Source of the DNA: Geobacteraceae bacterium
GTDB taxonomy: Bacteria; Desulfobacterota; Desulfuromonadia; Geobacterales; Pseudopelobacteraceae
Length of the DNA stretch: 52,505 nucleotides
Reading direction: 5' to 3'
Assembly (NCBI GenBank): GCA_025355965.1
Contig: JANXYR010000005.1
Span: 1 to 52,505 of the forward strand
Within the stretch, counting starts at the first letter, position 1. Each line of letters begins with the position of its first letter. The position numbers were made by a program, and so were the translations under genes. The notes below the pieces were generated by a model. It saw only the letters and a list, made by a program, of their open reading frames with translations, was not told the origin of the DNA and made no database searches. Shown in pieces: positions 44,851 to 52,505 of the stretch.

Positions 44851-45453
44851 ATGAGAATTTTAATAGGATTCATGACGGTTATATCCATGATTTGCCTTAT
44901 TGGCGGTTGTGCAAAACCTGCCATTACTAAAAAAAATGCTTCCACGGAAAGTTTGGTCACCCTCCCGCCAGTGGGTAACTTTAATGATCGGATGAAAAAC
45001 CTAGCCGATCAACTTGATAAAAATTCCGTCGCCAATAAACTTACTAAAACTTATGTTATAACAAGTTTTACAAACTTGGACAAACTTGGAGACACAACCG
45101 CACTTGGCCGCCTGATATCAGAAAACCTGATGCACGGCCTACAGGTTCACAAGTGGCAGATATTTGAAATCAGGCTCACTAAGGGGATTGATGTAAATGC
45201 GGCTGGAGAATTCTCCCTAAGTAGAGATGTCAACAAACTGAAGGAAGAATATAAAATCAGCGGCGTTGTTACCGGAACATTCTCTGTCGCAGAAGGCAAT
45301 CTCACCATAAATGCTCGTGTTATTGACATAGACACCGGCATCGTAGTTTCTTCAGCCCAAACATACATTCCGCTAGCATGGCTTACCGATACGTCATTTT
45401 CGAATGAGAAAAACAGTAAAACGATGAAGATCGTCAGCGACGGGATCAAATAA
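44851..45453 (+). CDS. FlgO-family outer-membrane lipoprotein
   Basis: The start at 44851 gives a lipoprotein signal (MRILIGFMTVISMICLIGGC) with AAGGGAG upstream. The FlgO-type domain follows: YVITSFTNLDKLGDTTALGR, LISENLMHGL, an LKEEYKISGVVTGTFSVAEG stretch and NARVIDIDTGIVVSSAQTYI. In Vibrio FlgO and FlgP aid flagellar stability. It starts near the sigma-28-controlled cluster on the other strand and is followed two bases later by a second lipoprotein gene. Confidence 0.8.
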   Translation: MRILIGFMTVISMICLIGGCAKPAITKKNASTESLVTLPPVGNFNDRMKNLADQLDKNSVANKLTKTYVITSFTNLDKLGDTTALGRLISENLMHGLQVHKWQIFEIRLTKGIDVNAAGEFSLSRDVNKLKEEYKISGVVTGTFSVAEGNLTINARVIDIDTGIVVSSAQTYIPLAWLTDTSFSNEKNSKTMKIVSDGIK

Positions 45454-45454
45454 A

Positions 45455-46090
45455 ATGAATATTACTTTTGCTACAACTACATCGATTCTTTTGGCATTCT
45501 TTCTGACTGGATGTGCAGTACAAAATTCGGCAGTACGTTATGGTACATGCTATGGTAAGTCATTTAACCAGCTTTTGGAGTCTACCGACTTGAAGCCATT
45601 ATTTAATGATATTGCTCGTGAACTTTGTACCGAGCGATGTGTTACTGAAAGTGGAGTCTTGTCTGCAGATATGTCTGGGAAGCCCTCCAAATGTACTACT
45701 GCAAACGATAGGAAAGATTATTCCGTCCTTATTACAGATTTTGTCGATATTCAAACGTTCACTCCCGCTTCTCAAGGTCTTTTGATGGGGGAGTTGATGC
45801 GTGGCAGTCTCAGCTCCATATGTGGCACAAAAATAACTCAGGTTGAGTTCGCTAAATTCTTCAATTTGAATGAAAAGGGTCTGGTTGTACTTTCAAGAAA
45901 GGTTTCAGAGATAAAAAAGGATGAGTATGATCAAACAGAGGCTATTGTTGGAACGTACAGCTACTTGAATAATAAAATCGTTGTTTTTGCACGCAAGATA
46001 AATGTCGTAACCGGCAAAATATCTCAGATGGTTACGCGAGAGGTAGATTATAACTGTGTCGGTGGCAGCATAAGCTACTCCGTAAAATAA
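45455..46090 (+). CDS. Second FlgO-like lipoprotein
   Basis: A lipoprotein signal with lipobox FFLTGC leads to a 211-residue protein with LITDFVDIQTFTPASQGLLM, GELMRGSLSSICGTKITQVE, LSRKVSEI and NKIVVFARKINVVTGKI, the FlgO domain order. It adds a cysteine-rich N-terminal insert (YGTCYG, ELCTERCVTESG, SKCTTA). It is two bases from the first FlgO gene and convergent with the tolC-like gene. Confidence 0.72.
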   Translation: MNITFATTTSILLAFFLTGCAVQNSAVRYGTCYGKSFNQLLESTDLKPLFNDIARELCTERCVTESGVLSADMSGKPSKCTTANDRKDYSVLITDFVDIQTFTPASQGLLMGELMRGSLSSICGTKITQVEFAKFFNLNEKGLVVLSRKVSEIKKDEYDQTEAIVGTYSYLNNKIVVFARKINVVTGKISQMVTREVDYNCVGGSISYSVK

Positions 46091-46136
46091 TAATGCCCCA
46101 AACCCCCTTAACAACCCAGTTGGATTGAAAGACGAA

Positions 46137-48329
46137 CTAATTTGTATTCATATCTGTGGGAACTCTAAGGCGACTGCTCAGGGTGGGTGATGCTGCACTT
46201 GAAACCTCAGAAACATCGGCATCTACGAGTATTCCTGCGGCAGATTTGAGCTGGAAAATCCTGATGAAATTATCATAAAGGGCATACTTGTAATCGCGCA
46301 GAGCTATGGAATATGTCTGTTCGGCATTAAGCAAATCAATGGCATTACGTGTCCCGATATTTCGCCCTTTTTTAACGGCATCCAACTGGATTTCGGCAGA
46401 GGTCAATTTCTGCTCCAGGGCCCTGATGAGACTGATGTTGTAGCGAAGATTGTAGTAGGCCTGTTTAACATTCTCACGCTGTTGATCCATGGTTTCGTGA
46501 AATGAATGCCGACGTTCTTCCTCAGATGCGACAGCCCGGCGAACCTTGGCAGCAGTTTCTCCTCCCGAATACAATGGTAGCGAAATTGATGCTCCCACAA
46601 ACCACTGCTTTACTTCGGCTGTTGGTAAAGCGGCAGTCCCTCTGTTGACATCGTATCCGCCTGACGCCTGAAGAACAGGCAGGTATTCGGCTTTTACCGC
46701 TTTTCGTTGTTCAGCTGTCTGGACAATTCCTTCGCGAGCCTGTCGGACGAGTGGCTGCTCCTTTTCCATGGTTGAAACCCACCAGTCAACGTTATTCGGA
46801 TTCGGCCCTGCTGGTTGGAGGGGTAGATAATTTACAATTGATGTGACCGGTTTTCCGACTACACTTGATAGCCTCTGCTCGGCCAGCCGGAGAGTGCTTT
46901 CGCTTTTAGTAAGGTCCGCACCGGCACCATCAAGGCGGGACTGGGCTTCGTATACCGCTATGAGGTCTCCGGTTCCCTCCTTAAGGAAAGCCCGCGTCTG
47001 TTCTAGAACCTGTTTAAGACGTTTGATTTCTCCCAGAGAAATATGTTTGTCAGCTTGAGCCTTTAGTAGTGCAAAATAGGAATCCGTAAATTTTAAAATC
47101 AGATTTTGCCGGGCGGCTGCAACGCCAGCCTCTTCAACCCTTAAACTGGCTGCAGAGGCTGCCAGTGAATAGATGGTTGGGATATGCAATAATGTCATAC
47201 TGGCGGTTACATTGTAGTTTAATGCAGTGTAATCATAGTTCGCATCATTGGTGGTATAATTAGTCAATATTTGGGAAATCTGCTTTACTCCAACGCTTGA
47301 ATTCAGATGTGGCATAAGCGTTGAGAACAGTTGATCAGAGTCGGCTTTACTTCCAGTGACCCTGGCCTCTGTTCGGCCCAAGACCGGGTCATTTGCTTTT
47401 GCGGAGAGGTAAAGATCCCATATCGTATCAGGCGTCAGTCCTGTTTTGGCATCGCTTCCCATAGCTTGGTTCAGGCCGGTGTCAAGACTGTAAATAGATA
47501 TTTCAGGTGAATCAGCGGAAGGTCTGGTTGGCGCAGGTTGCAGGACCGGAGCGTCAAACTCCGGAAGCGGTCTTTCAAGTATTGCCCTTCGGGCTTTAGC
47601 CAACTGCTCCTGTTCCTGTTTTAAGGCTGCTTGCCGAACCGTCTCTTGCTTCGCTTTCTCCTCTTCAGCTTTTACCTTTGCCAGCCGCTCACGTTCTGTT
47701 TTTTCAGCGATATTGCGTACTTCCTCCGCCTTACGGGCAGCCAACTGCTCCTGTTCCTGTTTTAAGTCTGCTTGCCGAACCGTCTCTTGCTTCGCTTTCT
47801 CCTCTTCAGCCTTTACCTTTGCCAGCCTCTCACGTTCCCTTTTTTCAGCGATCTTGCGTACTTCCTCCGCTTTACGGGCAGCCAGTTGTTCCTGCTTTAT
47901 TTCTGCTTGCCGCGCCTCCTCGGCTAAAGCTTTTTTCTGTTCAGCCTTTACTTTTGCCTTACGCTCTTCTTCCGCCTTAAGTGTTGCAAGTTGTTGAGCC
48001 AGCATCTGTTCAGCCGATTCACTTGACAGTTTCTCTTCCTCTGCTGCTGTCTTTATTTTTTGTTCCTTTCCAACAGCTTCGATAACAACTGGCTGCTCTG
48101 GAACCTTTTTCTGAACGGTTTCTGTCTTATCGCCAATGATTCTGATGGTGGTGTTTCCTCTGAGAGAAGAAGCGGGGGGATCCGCTGTTGTTGGTCCTCC
48201 GGAATTGTCTGGGCGCTTTGTTGTACTGTCGCCGATTATGCGAATAATGGAGTCGGCGCCTGCGGGTTCGGCAAGAACCAAAAGGAGGAATATCATTGCA
48301 TGCCATATGTGTGTGGGTAGTTTTTTCAT
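46137..48329 (-). CDS. TolC-family outer-membrane secretion protein with long coiled-coil N-terminal extension
   Basis: The protein has 730 residues, much longer than ordinary TolC (about 450-490). A signal peptide ends near PAGADS. Two copies of IRIIGD follow, then a Lys/Glu/Ala/Gln coiled coil (about 95-255) containing a 47-residue tandem duplication. From about residue 300 comes the TolC efflux domain (IWDLYLSAKANDPVLGRTEA, LKQVLEQTRAFLKEGTGDLI, IGTRNAIDLLNAEQTYSIAL). It is the last gene of an ABC-HlyD-TolC type I secretion operon; its ATG is one base after the HlyD stop. Confidence 0.88.
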   Translation of the reverse strand: MKKLPTHIWHAMIFLLLVLAEPAGADSIIRIIGDSTTKRPDNSGGPTTADPPASSLRGNTTIRIIGDKTETVQKKVPEQPVVIEAVGKEQKIKTAAEEEKLSSESAEQMLAQQLATLKAEEERKAKVKAEQKKALAEEARQAEIKQEQLAARKAEEVRKIAEKRERERLAKVKAEEEKAKQETVRQADLKQEQEQLAARKAEEVRNIAEKTERERLAKVKAEEEKAKQETVRQAALKQEQEQLAKARRAILERPLPEFDAPVLQPAPTRPSADSPEISIYSLDTGLNQAMGSDAKTGLTPDTIWDLYLSAKANDPVLGRTEARVTGSKADSDQLFSTLMPHLNSSVGVKQISQILTNYTTNDANYDYTALNYNVTASMTLLHIPTIYSLAASAASLRVEEAGVAAARQNLILKFTDSYFALLKAQADKHISLGEIKRLKQVLEQTRAFLKEGTGDLIAVYEAQSRLDGAGADLTKSESTLRLAEQRLSSVVGKPVTSIVNYLPLQPAGPNPNNVDWWVSTMEKEQPLVRQAREGIVQTAEQRKAVKAEYLPVLQASGGYDVNRGTAALPTAEVKQWFVGASISLPLYSGGETAAKVRRAVASEEERRHSFHETMDQQRENVKQAYYNLRYNISLIRALEQKLTSAEIQLDAVKKGRNIGTRNAIDLLNAEQTYSIALRDYKYALYDNFIRIFQLKSAAGILVDADVSEVSSAASPTLSSRLRVPTDMNTN
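47598..47879. repeat. Tandem 141-bp duplication inside the tolC-like gene
   Basis: Two near-identical 141-base copies (47598-47738 and 47739-47879) encode 47 residues each of coiled coil. They differ at a handful of positions, so the duplication is recent and could vary in copy number between strains. Confidence 0.85.
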
Positions 48330-48330
48330 A

Positions 48331-49767
48331 TTATCTTATCTGCAGTGCCTTCCTGCCACTCTGCCTCATCGGTTCGATCAAATAATCTACGGCAGTTCGC
48401 GGGGCAATGGCGATCGATACGTTAGCAGACATGCCAGGTATCAATTTATCAGCACTGTGAGTTTTTAAGGATTCCGGTTCAAATTCCAGATGTGCCGCGT
48501 AATACGATTGCCCCTGACTTGAGGTCGGTGCAATCCGATCATCGGAGATGTATGTCACCCTGGCACGAAACGGCAGCGTCTTGCGGGCGTCAAAGCTTGC
48601 GATGGTCACATTGGCTCCTTGTCCAACCTTGATCTCGCTAATGTCCTTCATGTCAATTTTAGCTTCAAGGATCAGAGCTTCACCAGACGGCGCAATTTCC
48701 ATGAGAGTTTCCCTTGGCATGATGGTGCCTCCTACAGTCGCTACCTTCATGGCAACAACTTTGCCTGTGACCGGAGATCTTATCACCTGACGCTCAAGTA
48801 TGTCCCTCAGGGGTCTGATCCGCTCCTCCTGGTCTATGCTTCGCAGAGCCGACTGTTTCAGTTCTGTGACGGCTCCCTGTACCCAATCCGACTTGACGGT
48901 GATAATCCGTTGTTCGCACTCAGCGATCCGCTGCTTGTCATTTGCTATTGCTGTGTTGATTGATTCAAGTTCACCCGTGTTTGCGGCAAGAGTGCGTTGA
49001 AGATCAAGCACAACAGACCTGGATACATACCCGTCCTTAAGAAGCGTCTGGTTGGCGTTGAGCTGCGTCCTGATGGAATCGATTTCTTGTTTTTTCAGGA
49101 CAAGACGCTCTTGTAAACCGCGGAGGGATTCCCTTATCTGGGATATCTGGATCTGCATAAGCTCAATCTGATTCTGCTGTGCCTCTTTACGCGCCTTGAA
49201 CAGACGGTTCTCGGTCTGCATGAATTTATTGCCGGCACCTTTTACAGCCCCGCCCAGAGAGTTCAAACTTCTGCTCTCCGCCTCAAGACGCGACATCTGG
49301 GCCCTTTCGGCCACGTTTTGCTCCTGTACCATCCTGACAATGGGTCTAACCTGCTTGTCTTCAAGAACGATCAGGGCCTGTCCAGCCTGAACCATGTCGC
49401 CGTCCCTGACAAGAATTTTTTCAACGATTCCCCCTTCAAGGTGCTGCACTATCTGGCGTTTGCCCTTGAAGACAACCTCAGCCGGTGCAGTCACAACGGC
49501 ATTTACAGGAACATAGATCATCCAGAGCGCTACACCGCCCACGAACAGGGCCAGAATTCCGATGCCTGCGAGGGTGGCAGGAAGGGCCGACATGGCTTTG
49601 TTGCGGAGCTGGAGTTCACGACTTGAGCCATGCACTTTGCGAGGGAAGAGTTCGGTCACGTCCTGTCTTGCAGGAGGCGTGGTCTTGCGGGGGGTAACCT
49701 CAGTCACTTTCCCCTCGCCCCGCTCCACGATCTTATTAGAGGATTCATGTTCAGTCTTTTTACTCAT
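48331..49767 (-). CDS. HlyD-family type I secretion periplasmic adaptor
   Basis: This 478-residue membrane-fusion protein has one N-terminal helix (about 64-86, ATLAGIGILALFVGGVALWM), a lipoyl-type half-motif (KILVRDGDMVQAGQALIVLE), a long coiled-coil hairpin (about 135-300) and the beta-barrel end (LIPGMSANVSIAI). It bridges the ABC transporter and the TolC channel. The ATG at 49767 overlaps the ABC stop (ATGA). The cytoplasmic N-terminal tail is long and charged. Confidence 0.9.
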   Translation of the reverse strand: MSKKTEHESSNKIVERGEGKVTEVTPRKTTPPARQDVTELFPRKVHGSSRELQLRNKAMSALPATLAGIGILALFVGGVALWMIYVPVNAVVTAPAEVVFKGKRQIVQHLEGGIVEKILVRDGDMVQAGQALIVLEDKQVRPIVRMVQEQNVAERAQMSRLEAESRSLNSLGGAVKGAGNKFMQTENRLFKARKEAQQNQIELMQIQISQIRESLRGLQERLVLKKQEIDSIRTQLNANQTLLKDGYVSRSVVLDLQRTLAANTGELESINTAIANDKQRIAECEQRIITVKSDWVQGAVTELKQSALRSIDQEERIRPLRDILERQVIRSPVTGKVVAMKVATVGGTIMPRETLMEIAPSGEALILEAKIDMKDISEIKVGQGANVTIASFDARKTLPFRARVTYISDDRIAPTSSQGQSYYAAHLEFEPESLKTHSADKLIPGMSANVSIAIAPRTAVDYLIEPMRQSGRKALQIR

Positions 49768-51449
49768 GCGTTCACTTGAGCCTGCTGGTTCTTGGCTTGC
49801 TGCGCCTGGGCCAGAACCCACTCTCTGGGTCCGAAAGCTGCAACAGTACCATTCTGTAATATCAGCAATTTTGCCACATGACTTAAGTAATTTGGATTAT
49901 GCGTAATCAAAATAGTTGTTATGCCCGCCATTTTAACCTTAATCAGTGCATTGATCAATGCCGTTTCTCCGGCGGTGTCCAGGTTTGCGTTGGGCTCGTC
50001 GAGTACGAGCAATCTCGGATTGCCGTAGAGTGCGCGGGCAAGGCCGATTCTCTGACGCTGCCCGCCCGATAGTATCGCCCCTCCATCTCCGATCTCGGTG
50101 TCATAGCCATTTGGCATCTGCAGGATAATTTCATGGAGGCCGGCCAGGTTTGCTGCGGTTATGACCTGTTCCGAGTCCGGTTCATCCAGTCGCGCGATGT
50201 TTTCTGCAATCGTACCGGCAAATAGCTCAATATCCTGGGGAAGATACCCGATATAACGCCCCAGTAGTTCGGATGGCCAGTTGGAAATATCAGCCCCGTC
50301 CATACGGATAACTCCCTGCAGAGGTTTCCAGACACCCACCAGCAGGCGTGCCAGAGACGACTTTCCGGAAGCGCTCGGACCGACCACTCCCAATAACTCC
50401 CCAGCCGCCAGAGAAAAAGAGACATCCTTCAGAATGACCTTGTTGCTCTCCCGGATTCCAAAGGTGACATGATCCAGGCTTATCTGTCCGGTGGGTGGTG
50501 GAAGCTCCATCAAAACTGGAGGAGCTTCTCTCATCTGCTTTAAAAATCTGTCAAGGCGGATATAGGAAGAAAAAGTTTCAACAATGCTTTTCCAGCTGTT
50601 TGTGATGTACATGATGGGCGCTACCGCTCTGCCAAGCGTGAGAAACCCGGCTATCATGAGCCCCGGATTAATTTGTGTTTTTCCTTGCAGTGAAATGTAT
50701 GCAAAGACCCCCATGCTCGAAGCGCCGATCAGGGATTGCAGAAATCTTGTCAAGCCAGAGACCGCAGCGGCCCTTTTACTCGCCCGTGTCTGTAGGATCA
50801 TGACCCGGTCGTTCATTGATGACCATCTTCGAAGAAGGCTAGGCAGCATACCCATCGCATTTATAACTTCGGTATTTTGCATAGCAGAGTCAACAAGACG
50901 AGCCGTGTTTCTGCTTGCGGTATTCGCTTCTGCCAGTGCCGGACCGGTCAGATATCCGCTGACCACAGTAACAGCCCACATCAGGACGGAACCAGCGACA
51001 AGAGTCAAGCACATCAGTGGATGCATCAGGTAGATGATAAAAATGTATACAGGAAGCCATAATGCCTCCATCAATTGAATTATTCCCTGCCCGGTTAGAA
51101 AGGTTCTGACGGTGTGCAGATCCTTCAATGCATAATTGTACTTGTTTTGCTCAGGTGATGCAGCACATTCCACCATTTTTTTAAATAGATCTGGTGCAAT
51201 TATGGCATCAATAGCATTGTTCGCTGCCACTAAAATAGAGGCTTTGACAGTTTCGAGTGTTCCCATAACCATAAGGGCAATCAGGAGCAACAGGCTTAAC
51301 ATCCAGAGTGCTTCGATGCTTTTGGTCACAATGACTCGGCCAAAAAGCTGAAAGGAATAAATCATAGGTGAAAGGATAAGCAGATTGATGACCAAACTGA
51401 AAAGCGCGGCTGGGAGAAAATAGTTTTTTATAAAAAATAATTTGCTCAT
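49764..51449 (-). CDS. Type I secretion ABC transporter (permease-ATPase)
   Basis: This 561-residue PrtD-type transporter has a membrane domain of about six helices (ALFSLVINLLILSPMIYSFQ, LMCLTLVAGSVLMWAVTVVS). The ATPase domain has Walker A GVVGPSASGKSSLARLLVG, Q-loop GYLPQDIELFAGTIAENIAR, signature LSGGQRQRIGLARALYG and Walker B RLLVLDEPNANLD. No C39-peptidase or C39-like domain precedes the membrane part. It is divergent from the repeat protein at 51894, its probable substrate. Confidence 0.93.
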   Translation of the reverse strand: MSKLFFIKNYFLPAALFSLVINLLILSPMIYSFQLFGRVIVTKSIEALWMLSLLLLIALMVMGTLETVKASILVAANNAIDAIIAPDLFKKMVECAASPEQNKYNYALKDLHTVRTFLTGQGIIQLMEALWLPVYIFIIYLMHPLMCLTLVAGSVLMWAVTVVSGYLTGPALAEANTASRNTARLVDSAMQNTEVINAMGMLPSLLRRWSSMNDRVMILQTRASKRAAAVSGLTRFLQSLIGASSMGVFAYISLQGKTQINPGLMIAGFLTLGRAVAPIMYITNSWKSIVETFSSYIRLDRFLKQMREAPPVLMELPPPTGQISLDHVTFGIRESNKVILKDVSFSLAAGELLGVVGPSASGKSSLARLLVGVWKPLQGVIRMDGADISNWPSELLGRYIGYLPQDIELFAGTIAENIARLDEPDSEQVITAANLAGLHEIILQMPNGYDTEIGDGGAILSGGQRQRIGLARALYGNPRLLVLDEPNANLDTAGETALINALIKVKMAGITTILITHNPNYLSHVAKLLILQNGTVAAFGPREWVLAQAQQAKNQQAQVNA

Positions 51450-51893
51450 GCAGCTAAATACCTTCTCTCCCGATTTTTGAATACAATAATCAACATAAAA
51501 ATTACTATCACCATTGCAATATCAATGTAAACCTGATTTATTACGGAATGAACAGATGAACAGTGGTAAAAGTGATGTAATGGGGAAGATTGATCGTTTG
51601 CCACGGGTAGTTGCGGCAAAGAGAAAGCTACATTTTTATTAAAGAATGGGAATCAACTGCCGATAAGAGTAAAAAATTTCTTTCAAAATTAAATCCATAT
51701 AAAATTTGCATATTGATTTAATATGATCCGAATTATTGCTTTAACTAGTTGCTTTTTATACAAACATGTTGTTTTTGCACCTTTTAGGTGCTGGCTGCAC
51801 CGGATATGGTTTTTGCTGTTTTAGTGTCGATCGCCCACGGGATAAAATTAATCTATAAAACAATTGAATATAGCTAAGCCAGGGAGACAAGTC
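51450..51893. other. Divergent intergenic region of the secretion locus
   Basis: This AT-rich 444-base gap has no convincing gene. It holds a GCACC/GGTGC/GCACC array (51777-51801) and possible -10-like TATAAAA near 51854. I could not place a confident -24/-12 or sigma-28 element here. Confidence 0.5.
51777..51801. repeat. Alternating GCACC-N5-GGTGC-N5-GCACC array
   Basis: The central GGTGC can pair with either flanking GCACC, giving two mutually exclusive hairpins. The elements are spaced by exactly 10 bases, one helical turn. It may be a regulator site or a switchable RNA structure upstream of the repeat-protein gene. Confidence 0.45.
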
Positions 51894-52505
51894 ATGAGCA
51901 ATTTTCAATTTGTATCAACCGCCGATATTTCAGTCCTTACCACTACTGATGTCCAATCTTTAACGACGGCTGATATTAGTTCTATGACCACGGCTCAGGT
52001 ACTGGCCTTTAATACGGCTGCCCTGAGCGCCCTGAGCACTGCTAATATCCGTGCGATAACCACGGCTGACATATCGAACTTGACGACAGCTCAGATCAGC
52101 AACCTGACCACGTCAGAGGTGCGGAGCCTGTCCACCGGCCAGATTGCCTCGCTGACCACGGCCGACGTAGCCAACTTGACCACAGCTGACATATCCAACC
52201 TGACCTCGGCTCAGATTGTCTCCTTGTCCACAGCTGACATATCGAACCTGACGACAGCTCAAATAAGCAACCTGACCACATCAGAGGTGCGGAGCCTGTC
52301 CACCGCCCAGATTGCCTCGTTGACCACAGCCGACGTAGCCAATCTGTCCACAGCTGACATAGCGAGCCTGACGACCGCCCAGGTTGCTTCGCTGAGCACG
52401 GCCGACGTAGCCAACCTGACCACAGCCAGTATATCGAACCTGACCACCGGGCAGATTGCCTCGCTGTCCACGGCCGACATATCGAACTTGACAACAGCTC
52501 AGATA
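51894..52505 (+). CDS. N-terminal part of a large octapeptide-repeat protein, probable type I secretion substrate (partial)
   Basis: AGGGAGACAAG precedes the ATG. After about ten residues the 204 visible residues consist of an 8-residue repeat, L-[ST]-T-A-[DQ]-[IV]-x-[NS] (for example LTTADISN, LSTAQIAS). The reading frame runs off the right edge. Such LTTA-type repeats occur in giant secreted or surface adhesins, often before RTX-like regions; the C-terminal secretion signal is outside the window. The adjacent divergent ABC-HlyD-TolC operon supports secretion of this product. Confidence 0.85.
   Translation, partial: MSNFQFVSTADISVLTTTDVQSLTTADISSMTTAQVLAFNTAALSALSTANIRAITTADISNLTTAQISNLTTSEVRSLSTGQIASLTTADVANLTTADISNLTSAQIVSLSTADISNLTTAQISNLTTSEVRSLSTAQIASLTTADVANLSTADIASLTTAQVASLSTADVANLTTASISNLTTGQIASLSTADISNLTTAQI
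51924..52505. repeat. 24-bp tandem repeats with a 168-bp higher-order period
   Basis: The coding repeat unit is 24 bases (eight codons). A nearly identical block starts at 52071 and again at 52239, a shift of 168 bases or seven units. Both start ATATCGAAC and share TCAGAGGTGCGGAGCCTGTC. This shows recent amplification in multi-unit blocks. Confidence 0.85.

Noticed and set aside
51924..52505. Regular 24-bp repeats that could suggest a CRISPR array
   Set aside because: The repeats are in-frame, lack unique spacers and encode a clean octapeptide repeat.

Overview
The window looks like chromosome of a Geobacter-type member of the Desulfuromonadia. The evidence is the tail of a cation/acetate symporter, several multihaem c-type cytochromes of the tri-haem 'nanowire' type, a nine-haem cytochrome c/b fusion of the CbcL type, an NrfD/FeS/c quinol-oxidoreductase module, sigma-54 regulation, and large TPR/glycosyltransferase proteins beside a small flagellin. 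The species assignment is inference; no rRNA or tRNA gene was seen.

Layout. (1) 1-10057 is housekeeping: symporter tail, DUF362-ferredoxin protein, DksA/TraR-like protein, a complete tolQ-tolR-tolA-tolB-pal cluster on the minus strand, coaBC, a metallo-beta-lactamase hydrolase, ferredoxin plus rubredoxin, a zinc-ribbon protein and a class V aminotransferase. (2) 10403-21761 is respiratory. It holds a dodecahaem cytochrome, then an unusual block (11690-19277) with a NifX-like protein, tiny membrane proteins sharing the N-terminus MKAKxxYS, a degenerate IS1595-like transposase homologue overlapping a CbcL-like cytochrome gene, a tandem-PAS sigma-54 activator, a TPR protein, and a divergent minus-strand operon with two more MKAK proteins. 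An NrfD / Tat-FeS / tri-haem cytochrome operon follows. (3) 21869-24334 holds trxB, a small coupled ORF and ilvA. (4) 24347-46090 is a flagellar and glycosylation region: TPR-GT9-like protein, flaF, flbT, an unknown protein, fliC, then eight minus-strand genes (a 2217-residue TPR/GT9-like protein, a TPR-OGT-methyltransferase fusion, methyltransferases, glycosyltransferases, TPR proteins), and two FlgO-type lipoproteins. Good sigma-28 promoters precede both fliC and the first gene of the glycosylation cluster. (5) 46137-52505 is a type I secretion operon (ABC, HlyD, TolC) divergent from the start of a huge octapeptide-repeat protein that runs off the window.

The most interesting part is 11690-19277. 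TGTTGC...GCAACA palindromes recur in the upstream regions of the MKAK operons and of the regulator unit, and sigma-54-type -24/-12 elements precede both MKAK operons. My working model is that the PAS-AAA+-Fis activator at 15872 senses redox or energy state and switches on a membrane electron-transfer module made of the CbcL-like cytochrome plus tiny MKAK proteins. The model is inferred from sequence and layout only.
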